NCBI RefSeq assembly: GCF_000023945.1
Contig: NC_013158.1
Span: forward strand, 1,302,001 to 1,366,000
Direction: 5' to 3'
From: Halorhabdus utahensis DSM 12940
Lineage (GTDB): Archaea > Halobacteriota > Halobacteria > Halobacteriales > Haloarculaceae
Length of the DNA: 64,000 nucleotides
Shown one piece after another: positions 54,214-62,486 of the stretch. The notes under the pieces are model-generated. The model was not told where the DNA came from. It searched no databases and saw only the letters and a program-made list of their open reading frames with translations. Made by a program: the position numbers and the translations under genes. The first letter of the stretch is position 1. Every line of letters starts with the position of its first letter.

Positions 54214-54864
54214 TTAGCAGAGCCAATCAACCCAGCAGCCGTCATAGCATTTACACTTTATTCCCTCATGGCAACAGGTCGATCTATGACTACAATTACA
54301 AACAGTTGCTTCGCGACACCGACAGTCATCACAATCCAATTCGCAGCCAGGACCGATTATGTCTACGTCAGAAGTCTCCACTAACTCGGATTCCCCGTCA
54401 GCCGACTGGATCAGCGCAAAAGCCTCGTTTTCTTCGGGATGAGTCTGGATCAAGAGCGACTCGTCACCGATATCCTTTTTTGCGGTTACCGCCGCCACGT
54501 GACCGTCGGCACTTTCCATTGACGCAGCAGACACCACTGCACTATCGAGATCGGTGACCTCATTTTCGGAAAGACCCGTCTCCTCCGCAATGTCAGCCAC
54601 CAGTTCGTCCTGGTTCTGCAGTACCCCAGTGACGGTGGCTGTACTTTCGTGCTGTTTGGCGACCTTGTACGCCTGGCCCCAGCTGCGGGAGGCACTGACG
54701 CTGCCAGCGATGCTCCCCAGCCCGAGCGTTGCGGCGGCCGCCGCAGCCACACCCTTCAGGAACCCACGACGATCGGATTGGCCGGCCACCGTTTCGTGTG
54801 CTGACGCACTCGCATCCTTTGCGATCTCTGTACGACTCACCGAATTGTCGGAATCGGCTGACAT
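54214..54864 (-). CDS. Tat-exported precursor with Cys-rich tail (halocin-like, copy 2)
   Basis: 216 residues starting MSADSDNSVSRTEIAKD. The Tat motif SDRRGFLKG sits at the same position as in copy 1, and the hydrophobic region again ends SVSAS. The middle domain (60-165) keeps TGLSENEVTDLD, VAAVTAKKDIGDESLLIQTH and HPEENEAF. The 45-residue tail has 12 cysteines, sharing C-x3-C-x2-C-x-C-x5-C with copy 1 and adding CC and C-x-C pairs. A conserved precursor with a fast-varying Cys framework suggests a secreted antimicrobial or toxin family. It is AT-rich outside the conserved body. Confidence 0.75.
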   Translation of the reverse strand: MSADSDNSVSRTEIAKDASASAHETVAGQSDRRGFLKGVAAAAAATLGLGSIAGSVSASRSWGQAYKVAKQHESTATVTGVLQNQDELVADIAEETGLSENEVTDLDSAVVSAASMESADGHVAAVTAKKDIGDESLLIQTHPEENEAFALIQSADGESELVETSDVDIIGPGCELDCDDCRCREATVCNCSHRSTCCHEGIKCKCYDGCWVDWLC

Positions 54865-54890
54865 TGCAAACTGACATATTTACCACTTTC

Positions 54891-54900
54891 ACTTAAATAT
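54891..54900 (-). promoter_or_regulatory. TATA box of Cys-rich gene 2
   Basis: acttaaatat, with ctttc just downstream on the plus strand, 27 bases from the ATG at 54864. It matches the element of the other Cys-rich gene (ctttcatttaaatat) at the same spacing, so the promoter was duplicated with the gene. Confidence 0.6.
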
Positions 54901-55127
54901 ATCTAATTACATTAATAGAATTGCTATCTAAAAATCAAAATGGGGAGGGTGGTGGTGTGATTTCAACATGAGCCGTCGAAATGAGCGCTCCACCCCACAG
55001 TTTCCGATCACGCAGTGGGAGCGCTACATAAGGGGTGCATCGACGGCCCTACGGTCCGAGACGGAGAGGTACGACGAATCGAAACGGCGTGGTCGGTGGG
55101 AGAGTTGCCAGACAGCTTCGTTCGTGT
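54901..55127. other. AT-rich then GC-rich spacer, no gene
   Basis: The first 70 bases are AT-rich with the promoter for the Cys-rich gene. The rest has a short frame starting near 54968 that overlaps the gene at 55128 and has Arg/Ser-rich, non-conserved content. Nothing else is supported here. Confidence 0.5.
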
Positions 55128-55898
55128 CTACGATGCGACTTCGAGAATATCCGTCTGACACTCCTCACAGCCGAGCACCGTCACGGTCGCCGTCGAACAA
55201 CAGGACTCGACCGACTCCTGAGTCACTGATATCGGAGTCTCACACGCCGGGCAATGCTCGACGAACGAACGGAACGAAGCCAGGATAGCAAACTGCTCTG
55301 AGACATCTTCAGCGTGAAAATTATCGGCCCGGCGCTCCAAAATAGGGAGTGCGGCTAGCTCAACCTGGAGCGCCAGGCGTGATTCCCGACGGAGGAGTGG
55401 CTCGCCATCGCCGAGGACGATACACGCCCCGGGTGCCTCGTCGATCTCGATCGAGTCGACCTGGAACACGTTCCGAAGCCGTTCTTTCTCCGTGGTATCG
55501 GTCAGGGAATCGAACTCCGACTGGAACTCATCGCGGACCGTATCGGTTAGCGACAGATCGTTCTCACCAGGTTTCTCTTCAACGACATCCAGTTCCGTGA
55601 GAACGGAGACACCATCAACACCAGCTTTCCCGAAGAGTGCCAAAAGCGAGTCCGGAAAGTATCGCTTGGTCAGCGTGGGCGTTCCGGGAATGAGATACCC
55701 GCGGAAGTATATCATCGCAATACTGACCAGAAACGCGAAAGCCCCAACGGGGAGGGAGATGGTGGCCAGCGCACTGGCAACAGCTACTGCCAGAACGGTG
55801 TTAACTGCGGTACACCGACTACAGCGGTTTGGGCCCGTATACGCCGGTTGACGGAGTCTATCGAGGAGTGACCGGTACGTATTTCCCATATTGCTCAT
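55128..55898 (-). CDS. Membrane protein with N- and C-terminal Cys motifs, linked to the Cys-rich pair
   Basis: 256 residues starting MSNMGNTYRSLLDRLRQPAY. A CSRC motif (GPNRCSRCTAVN) precedes two membrane spans (about 31-72). A PGTPTLTKRYFPDSLLALFG segment and a soluble region (100-205) follow, then a C-terminal Cys cluster (HCPACETP, SCCSTATV, CEEC) resembling a zinc ribbon. In haloarchaea similar CxxC-membrane proteins are, to my recollection, found near halocin-like genes, so a maturation, export or immunity role is possible but inferred. An AT-rich taagttaaaaattttg lies about 25-35 bases before the start. It is upstream of the pair on the same strand. Confidence 0.7.
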   Translation of the reverse strand: MSNMGNTYRSLLDRLRQPAYTGPNRCSRCTAVNTVLAVAVASALATISLPVGAFAFLVSIAMIYFRGYLIPGTPTLTKRYFPDSLLALFGKAGVDGVSVLTELDVVEEKPGENDLSLTDTVRDEFQSEFDSLTDTTEKERLRNVFQVDSIEIDEAPGACIVLGDGEPLLRRESRLALQVELAALPILERRADNFHAEDVSEQFAILASFRSFVEHCPACETPISVTQESVESCCSTATVTVLGCEECQTDILEVAS

Positions 55899-56021
55899 AC
55901 GGATTAGATGATACGTAGATAAGTTAAAAATTTTGAATCGAGCGTCTCGGTACTGACCGGTAGATCCAGTGGAACCGAAGACAGGAGAAGACTCAAGTCC
56001 ACATGTGTGGTAACAGTAAGC

Positions 56022-56450
56022 ATGGGAAAGCGCATTCTGGTGCCGGTCGACGGCAGCGACCAGTCGAAGGCGGCGATCGAGTTCGCCATCGCGGAGTTCC
56101 CCGACGCGGAGTTACAGTTGCTGCACGTCATCAACCCGGCCGATGCGGGCTACAGCGTCCAGGCGTCGATGCCGACGTTCTCCGAGGAGTGGTACAGCCG
56201 CCAGAAGGAGCAAGCCAAAAGCCTCTTCAGCGAGATCGAATCCGGCGCTGGCGACTTCGACGGCCGCTTCGAGGAGTTCATCAAGGTCGGCAAGCCGACG
56301 CATACGATCGTCCAGCACGCCGAAGAGCACGACGTCGATCAGATCGTGATGGGGAGCCACGGCCGTTCGGGCGTCACACGCATCCTGCTCGGCAGCGTCG
56401 CCGAGACCGTCGTCCGGCGCTCGCCCGTCCCGATCACGGTCGTCCGGTGA
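56022..56450 (+). CDS. Universal stress protein (UspA family)
   Basis: 142 residues starting MGKRILVPVDGSDQSKAAIE. The ATP-binding end MGSHGRSGVTRILLGSVAET fits G-x2-G-x9-G-S/T, and the last strand SPVPITVV closes the fold. It belongs to the nucleotide-binding USP group, whose members respond to stress and bind ATP. It is convergent with the phosphomutase gene and 123 bases from the Cys-rich membrane gene start. Confidence 0.93.
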   Translation: MGKRILVPVDGSDQSKAAIEFAIAEFPDAELQLLHVINPADAGYSVQASMPTFSEEWYSRQKEQAKSLFSEIESGAGDFDGRFEEFIKVGKPTHTIVQHAEEHDVDQIVMGSHGRSGVTRILLGSVAETVVRRSPVPITVVR

Positions 56451-56472
56451 CCCGTCGCGGCTGTTGTCGCTA

Positions 56473-57831
56473 TCAGGCGACAGCGTCGACGGCTTCTTTG
56501 ACGGTCTCGCGGACCTCTTCGAGCAGCGCCGTCGCGTCGTCGCTCTCGGCGTAGACCCGGATGTACGGTTCCGTGCCGCTCGGCCGGACGAGGAACCACG
56601 ACCCGTCGGGGAGTTCGATCCGGACGCCGTATTCCAGCGAGACCGTCCCGTCCGGGAACTGCTCGGGCAGCGCGGTCGCCAGGCGCTCCATCGCGTCGGC
56701 CTTTGCCCCCTCCGGGCAGTCGACCGGCTTTTTCTCCAGCGGGCGCTCGGTGACGGGTTCGAGCAGCGAATCGAGTCCGTCGGCGGCGATGAGTCGCGTC
56801 AGGACGCCGGCGCTCGCGATGCCGTCAGTCCAGATCCCCAGGTCGGGGTGGATGCACTTCCAGGGTTCACCCGCGAAGGCGATCGTCGTCTCGTCGTCGC
56901 CGGCTTCGAGGACGTCGGCGATGCCCTCGTGGAGCAGTCCAAGTGCGGTGCGTTCGACACGACCGCCGGCCGTCCGGACCGCCTCGTCGACGCGACCGGA
57001 GACGTTCGGCGTGGTCACGACGACCGGGTCGTCCACGTCGGCCTGCTCAACGAAGTACGACGAGAGCACGGCCAGGATCGTGTCCTCGTGGACGATCATG
57101 CCGTCTTCGTCGACGACGACGATTCGGTCGGCGTCGCCGTCGTGGGCGATACCCAGATCGACGGCGTCGCGCTCGCGAACGTACTGGGTTAGATCGGTGA
57201 TATTCTCCGGCGTGGGTTTACTCGGCCGGCCGGGGAAGTGGCCGGTGACGTTGGCGTGCAGCGTGTGGACGCTCGCACCGAGTCGCCGGAGGACTTCGGG
57301 CGTGCCCAGCGCGGCGACGCCGTTGCCGGCGTCGACCGCGATCGTCATGCCGTCGAGTGGGTTACCGTGCTCGCGGGCATATTCGACCACGGCGTCCAGA
57401 TAGGCGTCGAGTGGTTCCTCGCTCCGCTGTCGGCCCCACTCGTCCCAGGTGGCCGGCTGGGCGTCGTTCGCGACCCGTTCCTCGATGCGTTCCTCGTCGG
57501 CGGTCGTGTACTCCTCGCCGTCGACGAAGAACTTGATACCGTTGTCGGGCGAGGGGTTGTGGCTGGCGGTGATCATCACGCCGTGACGGCCGTAGGAGGC
57601 AAACCCGAGCGCCGGGGTCGGCAACATCCCGGCTCGGACGACGTCCGCGCCGGCGCTTTCGAGTCCCGCTTCGAGTGCGGCGGCGATAGCGACCCCGGTC
57701 TCCCGGCCGTCGCGAGCGATCACGAACTCCGCGCCGTACTGGCCGGCCGCGCGGCCGACCGACAGCGCGAGTTCGGGGGTGACTTTTGTCGCGACCGGCC
57801 CTCTGATTCCCGTCGTCCCGAATAGATCCAT
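56473..57831 (-). CDS. glmM: Phosphohexomutase-family enzyme (annotated type: phosphoglucosamine mutase; possible phosphopentomutase)
   Basis: 452 residues starting MDLFGTTGIRGPVATKVT. The phosphoserine loop is VMITASHNPSPDNGIKFF, the metal loop HDGDADRIVVVD, the sugar loop FAGEPWKCIHPDLG and the phosphate loop VRPSGTEPYIRVYAE. Sequence alone does not separate glucosamine, mannose, glucose and pentose mutases. It lies 31 bases downstream of uridine phosphorylase and in line with cytidine deaminase, so a pentose-1-phosphate role is attractive. An alternative start at 57837 adds two residues. Confidence 0.85.
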   Translation of the reverse strand: MDLFGTTGIRGPVATKVTPELALSVGRAAGQYGAEFVIARDGRETGVAIAAALEAGLESAGADVVRAGMLPTPALGFASYGRHGVMITASHNPSPDNGIKFFVDGEEYTTADEERIEERVANDAQPATWDEWGRQRSEEPLDAYLDAVVEYAREHGNPLDGMTIAVDAGNGVAALGTPEVLRRLGASVHTLHANVTGHFPGRPSKPTPENITDLTQYVRERDAVDLGIAHDGDADRIVVVDEDGMIVHEDTILAVLSSYFVEQADVDDPVVVTTPNVSGRVDEAVRTAGGRVERTALGLLHEGIADVLEAGDDETTIAFAGEPWKCIHPDLGIWTDGIASAGVLTRLIAADGLDSLLEPVTERPLEKKPVDCPEGAKADAMERLATALPEQFPDGTVSLEYGVRIELPDGSWFLVRPSGTEPYIRVYAESDDATALLEEVRETVKEAVDAVA

Positions 57832-57862
57832 GGTCATAGGTTTGGCTCGTGTCCGAAATACC

Positions 57863-58681
57863 CTACAGTTCCAGGCCCGGATGCCAGTGGTCGACCCCGG
57901 CCTCGGCCTTCACTTCGTCCATGCGCGCGAGGAGCTTCGTGGCGAGGGAAGCGACCTCGCTGGCGCGCTGATCGCTCTCGGTCCGGAACTCGCCGGTCAC
58001 GCGGTTGGCATAGACGGCACAGACCGCGCCGGCCCGCAGGCCGTAGACGTTGGCGATCGTCAGGATGGCGCTCGCCTCCATCTCGATGTTGGTGACGTTG
58101 ACCTCCTGAAGGTCCTCGACGAGTGTGTCGCTCCCGGGGGCCTCGAAGCCCTCGAACCCGGGACGACCCTGCCCGGAGTAGAAGCTGTCGGCGCTCATCG
58201 TGGTTCCGAGGTGATACTCGTAGTCCAGACGCTCGGCCGCGGCCGTGAGCGCGGAGACGACCTCGTGGTCGGCGGTCGCGGGGTAGTCCTCCCGGACGTA
58301 CTCCTTGCTGGTGCCCTCCTGGCGGACCGCGCCGGTCGTGATCACGAGGTCGCCGACCGAGACCCCCTCGCGGATCGACCCACACGAGCCGACCCGGATG
58401 AACGTGTCAGAACCTGCCCGGGCGAGTTCCTCGACCGCGATAGCCGCGCCGGGCCCGCCGATCCCGGTCGACGTCACCGAGATGGGCGTCCCGTCGTAGG
58501 TGCCGGAGACGGTCCGGTACTCCCGGTGGTGGGCCTTCTCCTCACTCTCGTCCCAGAAGCGGGTGATCTTCTCGATACGCTCGGGGTTGCCGGGGAGCAA
58601 GACGATGTCAGCGACATCCTCGGGTGTCACGGCGAGGTGATACTGTTCGTCTTCGTTGGGGTCCTCACTGTCTCCGGGCAT
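57863..58681 (-). CDS. udp: Uridine phosphorylase-type nucleoside phosphorylase
   Basis: 272 residues starting MPGDSEDPNEDEQYHLAVTP. The PNP/UDP family motifs are VLLPGNPERIEKI, STGIGGPGAAIAVEEL, RVGSCGSIREGVSVGD and VTNIEMEASAILTIANVYGL. It phosphorolyses uridine (and deoxyuridine) to base plus (deoxy)ribose-1-phosphate. The upstream Met at 58744 is rejected because the family start fits MPGD. It is part of a minus-strand cluster XapX-cdd-udp-mutase. Confidence 0.92.
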   Translation of the reverse strand: MPGDSEDPNEDEQYHLAVTPEDVADIVLLPGNPERIEKITRFWDESEEKAHHREYRTVSGTYDGTPISVTSTGIGGPGAAIAVEELARAGSDTFIRVGSCGSIREGVSVGDLVITTGAVRQEGTSKEYVREDYPATADHEVVSALTAAAERLDYEYHLGTTMSADSFYSGQGRPGFEGFEAPGSDTLVEDLQEVNVTNIEMEASAILTIANVYGLRAGAVCAVYANRVTGEFRTESDQRASEVASLATKLLARMDEVKAEAGVDHWHPGLEL

Positions 58682-58777
58682 GTACGTGGTGTTTTCACGG
58701 AACCGATTTAGTTCCCTTCCCGTCCACTCGACGGGGACGAACACGGCGGATCACGCGGGCGGGTGGTCACGGGAGAG

Positions 58778-59179
58778 CTATGACCGGTCCTGTAGGTTGC
58801 CGGGCTTCATCGCGGCGGGGAGGAGGTCACCCAACGTATAGTGGGTGATCTCGCCGTCGTCCTCCGTGAGGATTTCGAAGGAGTCGGCACAGAACTCCGC
58901 GAGCGTCTGGCGACACATCCCACAGGGAGTGAGGCCGTCGTGTTCGGCCGAGACGACCGCCACCCGCTCGAAGTCGCTCTCGCCGGCACGTAACGCGCCG
59001 GTAAGGGCGACCTCCTCGGCGTGGAGGCTGTTGGAATAGTTGACGACCTCGACGTTGAACCCGCGGTAGACCTCCCCCGCGGTCGTCTCGAGTGCGGCGC
59101 CGACCGGGTATTCGGAGTACGGGACGTAAGCGTCCTCGAGGGCGTCCGTTGCGGCGTCGAGGAGTGCACGTTCGTCCAT
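58778..59179 (-). CDS. cdd: Cytidine deaminase
   Basis: 133 residues starting MDERALLDAATDALEDAYVP. The Zn site is SLHAEEVAL (His ligand and catalytic Glu) plus TPCGMCRQTLAEF (two Cys). The substrate motif YSEYPVGAALET and FNVEVVNYSNS are typical. It deaminates cytidine and deoxycytidine to uridine forms, feeding the downstream phosphorylase. It uses His instead of Cys in the first zinc position, found in some homologs. Same strand as, and 96 bases from, udp. Confidence 0.94.
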   Translation of the reverse strand: MDERALLDAATDALEDAYVPYSEYPVGAALETTAGEVYRGFNVEVVNYSNSLHAEEVALTGALRAGESDFERVAVVSAEHDGLTPCGMCRQTLAEFCADSFEILTEDDGEITHYTLGDLLPAAMKPGNLQDRS

Positions 59180-59244
59180 ACGGCCCCTGTGTCGGCGAGG
59201 CACTTACGTGTACGGCTGCGGCGGACGCGACTCCGCACGACCGC

Positions 59245-59439
59245 TCAGAGGCCCAGCGCATCCAGGAGGTTGACGCCGACCCCGAGGTGGTCGACGGCGC
59301 GATACCCGACGAAAATGCCGACGATCCCCATGATCCCCGCGGCGTTCGGCGGGGCGGGGATCGGGACGTCGAAGAACCCAAAGATCACACCGGCCACGAG
59401 GCCGGTCACCGTTGCGAGGACGATTACCTGGACGTTCAT
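59245..59439 (-). CDS. XapX domain small membrane protein
   Basis: 64 residues: [20 protein letters not shown] followed by [20 protein letters not shown]. The conserved Phe-x-Val-P-IPAPP step between two membrane spans is the XapX (DUF1427) signature. In some bacteria it is linked to xanthosine transport genes. Here it is placed ahead of the cytidine deaminase (65 bases), so a role in nucleoside transport or handling is plausible but unproven. Confidence 0.85.
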   Translation of the reverse strand: MNVQVIVLATVTGLVAGVIFGFFDVPIPAPPNAAGIMGIVGIFVGYRAVDHLGVGVNLLDALGL

Positions 59440-59516
59440 ACCGGACGCACGGCCACTGTCGTCGAAACCGTTTCGGCTCCGGTGGGATTAATCCGATCAC
59501 CGACCTACGGCCTCGC

Positions 59517-60158
59517 ATGGACGACATCCTTTCGCGGATCGAACACACCGTCCTCGGCCCGGAAACGACACCGGCAGACGTCGAGGCTGTCCTCGACGAC
59601 GCCAGCGAATACGGCCTGCGCGCGTGCATCCCGCCCTGTTATCTCGAACTCGCCGGCGAGTACGCGCCTGACGTCGAAGTAGCGACCGTAATCGGGTTCC
59701 CGCACGGCAACCACACCACGGCGGCGAAAGTCGCGGAAGCCGAGGACGCTGTCGAGGCCGGCGCGGACGAACTCGACATGGTCTGTAACGTCGGCCTCCT
59801 CAAGGCCGGTGAAGACGACGCCGTCCGCGAGGACATCGAGTCCGTGGTCGCTGCGACCCGCAAGCCGGTGAAAGTCATCATCGAGACGCCGCTTTTGACC
59901 GACGAGGAGAAGCACCGCGCCAGTCAACTGGTCGCCGACGCGGGCGCTGACTTCGTGAAGACAGCGACGGGCTTCGGCGGCGGCGGTGCCACGGTGCCTG
60001 ACGTCGAACTCATGAGCGAGTACGCACCCGTGAAAGCCAGCGGCGGCGTCGGTTCCTGGGCGGACGCAAAAGCGATGTTCGACGCCGGTGCTGACCGAAT
60101 CGGAGCCTCAAGCGGCGACGTGATCGCCGAAGAATATTTCGAAGCGCAGGAAGCCTGA
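59517..60158 (+). CDS. deoC: Deoxyribose-phosphate aldolase
   Basis: 213 residues starting [20 protein letters not shown]. The Schiff-base lysine is in [19 protein letters not shown], the second catalytic lysine in [17 protein letters not shown], and the Asp in [12 protein letters not shown]. It splits 2-deoxyribose-5-phosphate into glyceraldehyde-3-phosphate and acetaldehyde. It is divergent from XapX. A 10-bp palindrome ggattaatcc about 23 bases upstream overlaps the TATA region and may be an operator. Upstream in-frame extension is rejected. Confidence 0.94.
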   Translation: MDDILSRIEHTVLGPETTPADVEAVLDDASEYGLRACIPPCYLELAGEYAPDVEVATVIGFPHGNHTTAAKVAEAEDAVEAGADELDMVCNVGLLKAGEDDAVREDIESVVAATRKPVKVIIETPLLTDEEKHRASQLVADAGADFVKTATGFGGGGATVPDVELMSEYAPVKASGGVGSWADAKAMFDAGADRIGASSGDVIAEEYFEAQEA

Positions 60159-60165
60159 AAGCGGC

Positions 60166-61374
60166 TTAAAAGATACTGGCCTGCTGGTAGACGTCGATGC
60201 CGTCGAGGGTGATCGCGTAGGGTTTCGTGGCGCGCGAGTGGTTGGCGTTGCGGATCTTCTGGATCTCGACGGCCAGGCGGGTCTCCTGGGTGTCCCCACG
60301 GACGTACTGGAGGACGAAGACGGCGTCCGTCAGGTACTCGATGATGCCGTGTCTGGAGGCGTATGGGTTGTCCTCGTTGGCCTCGCTGGTGAACATCGTC
60401 GTGACACCGGCCTCCTTCAGCGAGCGCGTGAAGTCAAAGACCTCCGTCCGGCGGCGGGCCTGGTCATCGTACATCATCTCCAGCAGCGACACCGAGTCGA
60501 GCACCAGTCGGTCGGCACCGAACTCCCTGACAAGTTGGGGGAACTCCCCCCGGATGTTCTCTAAACTGTTTGCCATCTCGACGGGATCGAGGTCGACGAT
60601 CGCGAGTCGATCCTCGCGCTCGTAGCGGTCGAACTCCCAGCCGCGCTCGTCGGCGGTGTCGAGGATGCTCTCGCGGCTCTGCTCGAGCGTGATGAACACC
60701 GCGTTCTCGCCCTGCTGGAGTCCGTGATGGAGAAACTGGAGGCCGAACGTGGTCTTGCCGGTCCCCGGCGACCCGATGACAACCATCAAGTGGCGGCTGG
60801 GAACGCCGCCCTGAATCATCTCGTCGAGCCCCTCGATCCCGAGATCGATCCGCGGGATCTCAGATTCGAAGGAGTCGTCGTCGAATTCGGTTTCGGATGG
60901 ATCGGACCCGCCACCTGCGTCGTCACCACCGGGTCCGCCGGCGGACTCCAGCGCACTCCCGAAGTCCTCGTCGAACAACGAGCCGCCGCTGTCCGCGGCC
61001 TCGAAGTCCGGCGCTTCCTCCGTGATGGCAGTCTCCGGTTCTCCATCTGGGGCGACCGTCCCGGTTTCTCCGTCCCGTGTGGCCGTTTCCGACTCTCCGC
61101 CCGGTGTGGCCGTCTCGGCTTCAGCCTCCGCGGACGTCGAAGATGTCGTCGACTGGTCAAAAGCGTCGGTCTCGTCGGATGGATCGACCGTTTGGGCCTC
61201 GGGAGTGTCCCGGTCGTCCTCGGTGGAATGCTCCTCGTCCCCCTCGAACCAATCGTCGGGCGTTTCCTCAGTCGGGGAGTCCTCGTCAGTCCGCGTGGGG
61301 AGACCGTCATCAACGTCACGGTCTCCGCTGATCGCCTGTTCGAACCAGTCCTCGTCTGATTCGTCGTCGCTCAT
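60166..61374 (-). CDS. KaiC/RadA-like RecA-fold ATPase with acidic N terminus
   Basis: 402 residues. The first about 170 are a disordered, Asp/Glu/Thr-rich stretch. The RecA-like domain follows: ISRxD-type start (IPRIDLGIEGLDEMIQGGVP), Walker A VIGSPGTGKTTFGLQFL, Walker B region RLVLDSVSLLEMMYDD and C-terminal EIQKIRNANHSRATKPYAIT. It is a single-domain member of the KaiC/DUF2072-RAD55 group common in haloarchaea, possibly linked to motility or signalling. Convergent with deoC, with 7 bases between stops. The long N-terminal extension is unusual. Confidence 0.85.
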   Translation of the reverse strand: MSDDESDEDWFEQAISGDRDVDDGLPTRTDEDSPTEETPDDWFEGDEEHSTEDDRDTPEAQTVDPSDETDAFDQSTTSSTSAEAEAETATPGGESETATRDGETGTVAPDGEPETAITEEAPDFEAADSGGSLFDEDFGSALESAGGPGGDDAGGGSDPSETEFDDDSFESEIPRIDLGIEGLDEMIQGGVPSRHLMVVIGSPGTGKTTFGLQFLHHGLQQGENAVFITLEQSRESILDTADERGWEFDRYEREDRLAIVDLDPVEMANSLENIRGEFPQLVREFGADRLVLDSVSLLEMMYDDQARRRTEVFDFTRSLKEAGVTTMFTSEANEDNPYASRHGIIEYLTDAVFVLQYVRGDTQETRLAVEIQKIRNANHSRATKPYAITLDGIDVYQQASIF

Positions 61375-61564
61375 TCAGAGGCTCCCCGACTGGACCGACC
61401 AGTCTGTCCTGTTTTTGGGTACACTCCTCAATAACTCTGTCCGTCGGCAAGCGAATAGTGGCGGGGGTCGAAACTCGCGTGGCGACAGGCGTGGGCCGAC
61501 GGTTCGGGACAGTACCGGCAAGAGATGAGACGATTTTATCAGGGCCGGTGAGCAACGTCGAGTT

Positions 61565-62440
61565 ATGGAACTCGGACTCGTCGGACAGAAGGACAATCCG
61601 CGTGCCCGATCGCTCGTCGAGGCGATCCGAATGGATCTGGAGGACGAAGACGTCTCGATCGTCGTCGACGAAGTGACGGCCGCGGCGCTCGCCGATGACC
61701 GCCACGACACCTACGGCGGCGTCGCCACGCCGGAGCTTGATCCGCCGGCGAGCGTATCGATCGAAGAGATCGACGATACCGACCTGATCGTCTCGATCGG
61801 CGGCGACGGGACGTTCCTGTACGCCGCACGCGGCGCCAACGGCACGCCGATCATGGGCGTCAACCTGGGCGAGGTCGGCTTTCTGAACGCCGTCTCCCCG
61901 AACGACGCGATCGACGCCATCCGTGATGTCGTCACAGACATCCAGGAAGACGGCGAGACACCGACCCGCGACCTCCCCCGCCTCCAGGTCAGCGGCGACG
62001 GGTGGGAACTTCCCCCGGCGCTGAACGAGGTTGTGATTCAGGGGCCCCAGCGTGGGCACGGCAACGGCGTGGGCACGACAGTCCGGATCGACGACGCACT
62101 CTACACCAGCGGCCACGCCGACGGCGTCCTGATCGCGACGCCGACCGGCTCCACGGCCTACAACTTAAGCGAGGACGGCCCGCTCGTCCACCCTGCCGTC
62201 CCGGTGTTCGTCGTCACGGAGATGGCCGCCGAGCGCCCGATGCCGCCGCTGGTTGTCGACGAGGACACCACGATCACCGTGCGCGTCGAGGACGCCGAGA
62301 CGGCTTCGATCGTCAGCGACGGGCGGACCACCGAGGAGATCGAACCGCCCGCCCAGATCACGGTCGAGCAGGCCGATCAGCCGGTCCACGTCGCCGGCCC
62401 ACCGCTGGAGTTCTTCACGGCCCTCGGGAAACTCGAGTAG
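61565..62440 (+). CDS. nadK: NAD kinase
   Basis: 291 residues starting MELGLVGQKDNPRARSLVEA. The GGDGT motif is in VSIGGDGTFLYAARG. NLGEVGFLNAVSPNDA, PALNEVVIQGPQRG and TPTGSTAYNLSEDGPLVHP complete the NAD kinase pattern. It makes NADP from NAD and ATP (or polyphosphate). It is divergent from the KaiC-like gene (190 bases). Confidence 0.95.
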   Translation: MELGLVGQKDNPRARSLVEAIRMDLEDEDVSIVVDEVTAAALADDRHDTYGGVATPELDPPASVSIEEIDDTDLIVSIGGDGTFLYAARGANGTPIMGVNLGEVGFLNAVSPNDAIDAIRDVVTDIQEDGETPTRDLPRLQVSGDGWELPPALNEVVIQGPQRGHGNGVGTTVRIDDALYTSGHADGVLIATPTGSTAYNLSEDGPLVHPAVPVFVVTEMAAERPMPPLVVDEDTTITVRVEDAETASIVSDGRTTEEIEPPAQITVEQADQPVHVAGPPLEFFTALGKLE

Positions 62441-62486
62441 GGAGCGGCGAAAACGGTCGGTCGGAGTTGGCCGCGAGAAGTCTGAC

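Noticed and set aside
54968-55288. Plus-strand small frame (106 codons) next to the Cys-rich genes
   Set aside because: Arg/Ser/Pro-rich, non-conserved content, and it overlaps the 3' part of the better supported gene at 55128.
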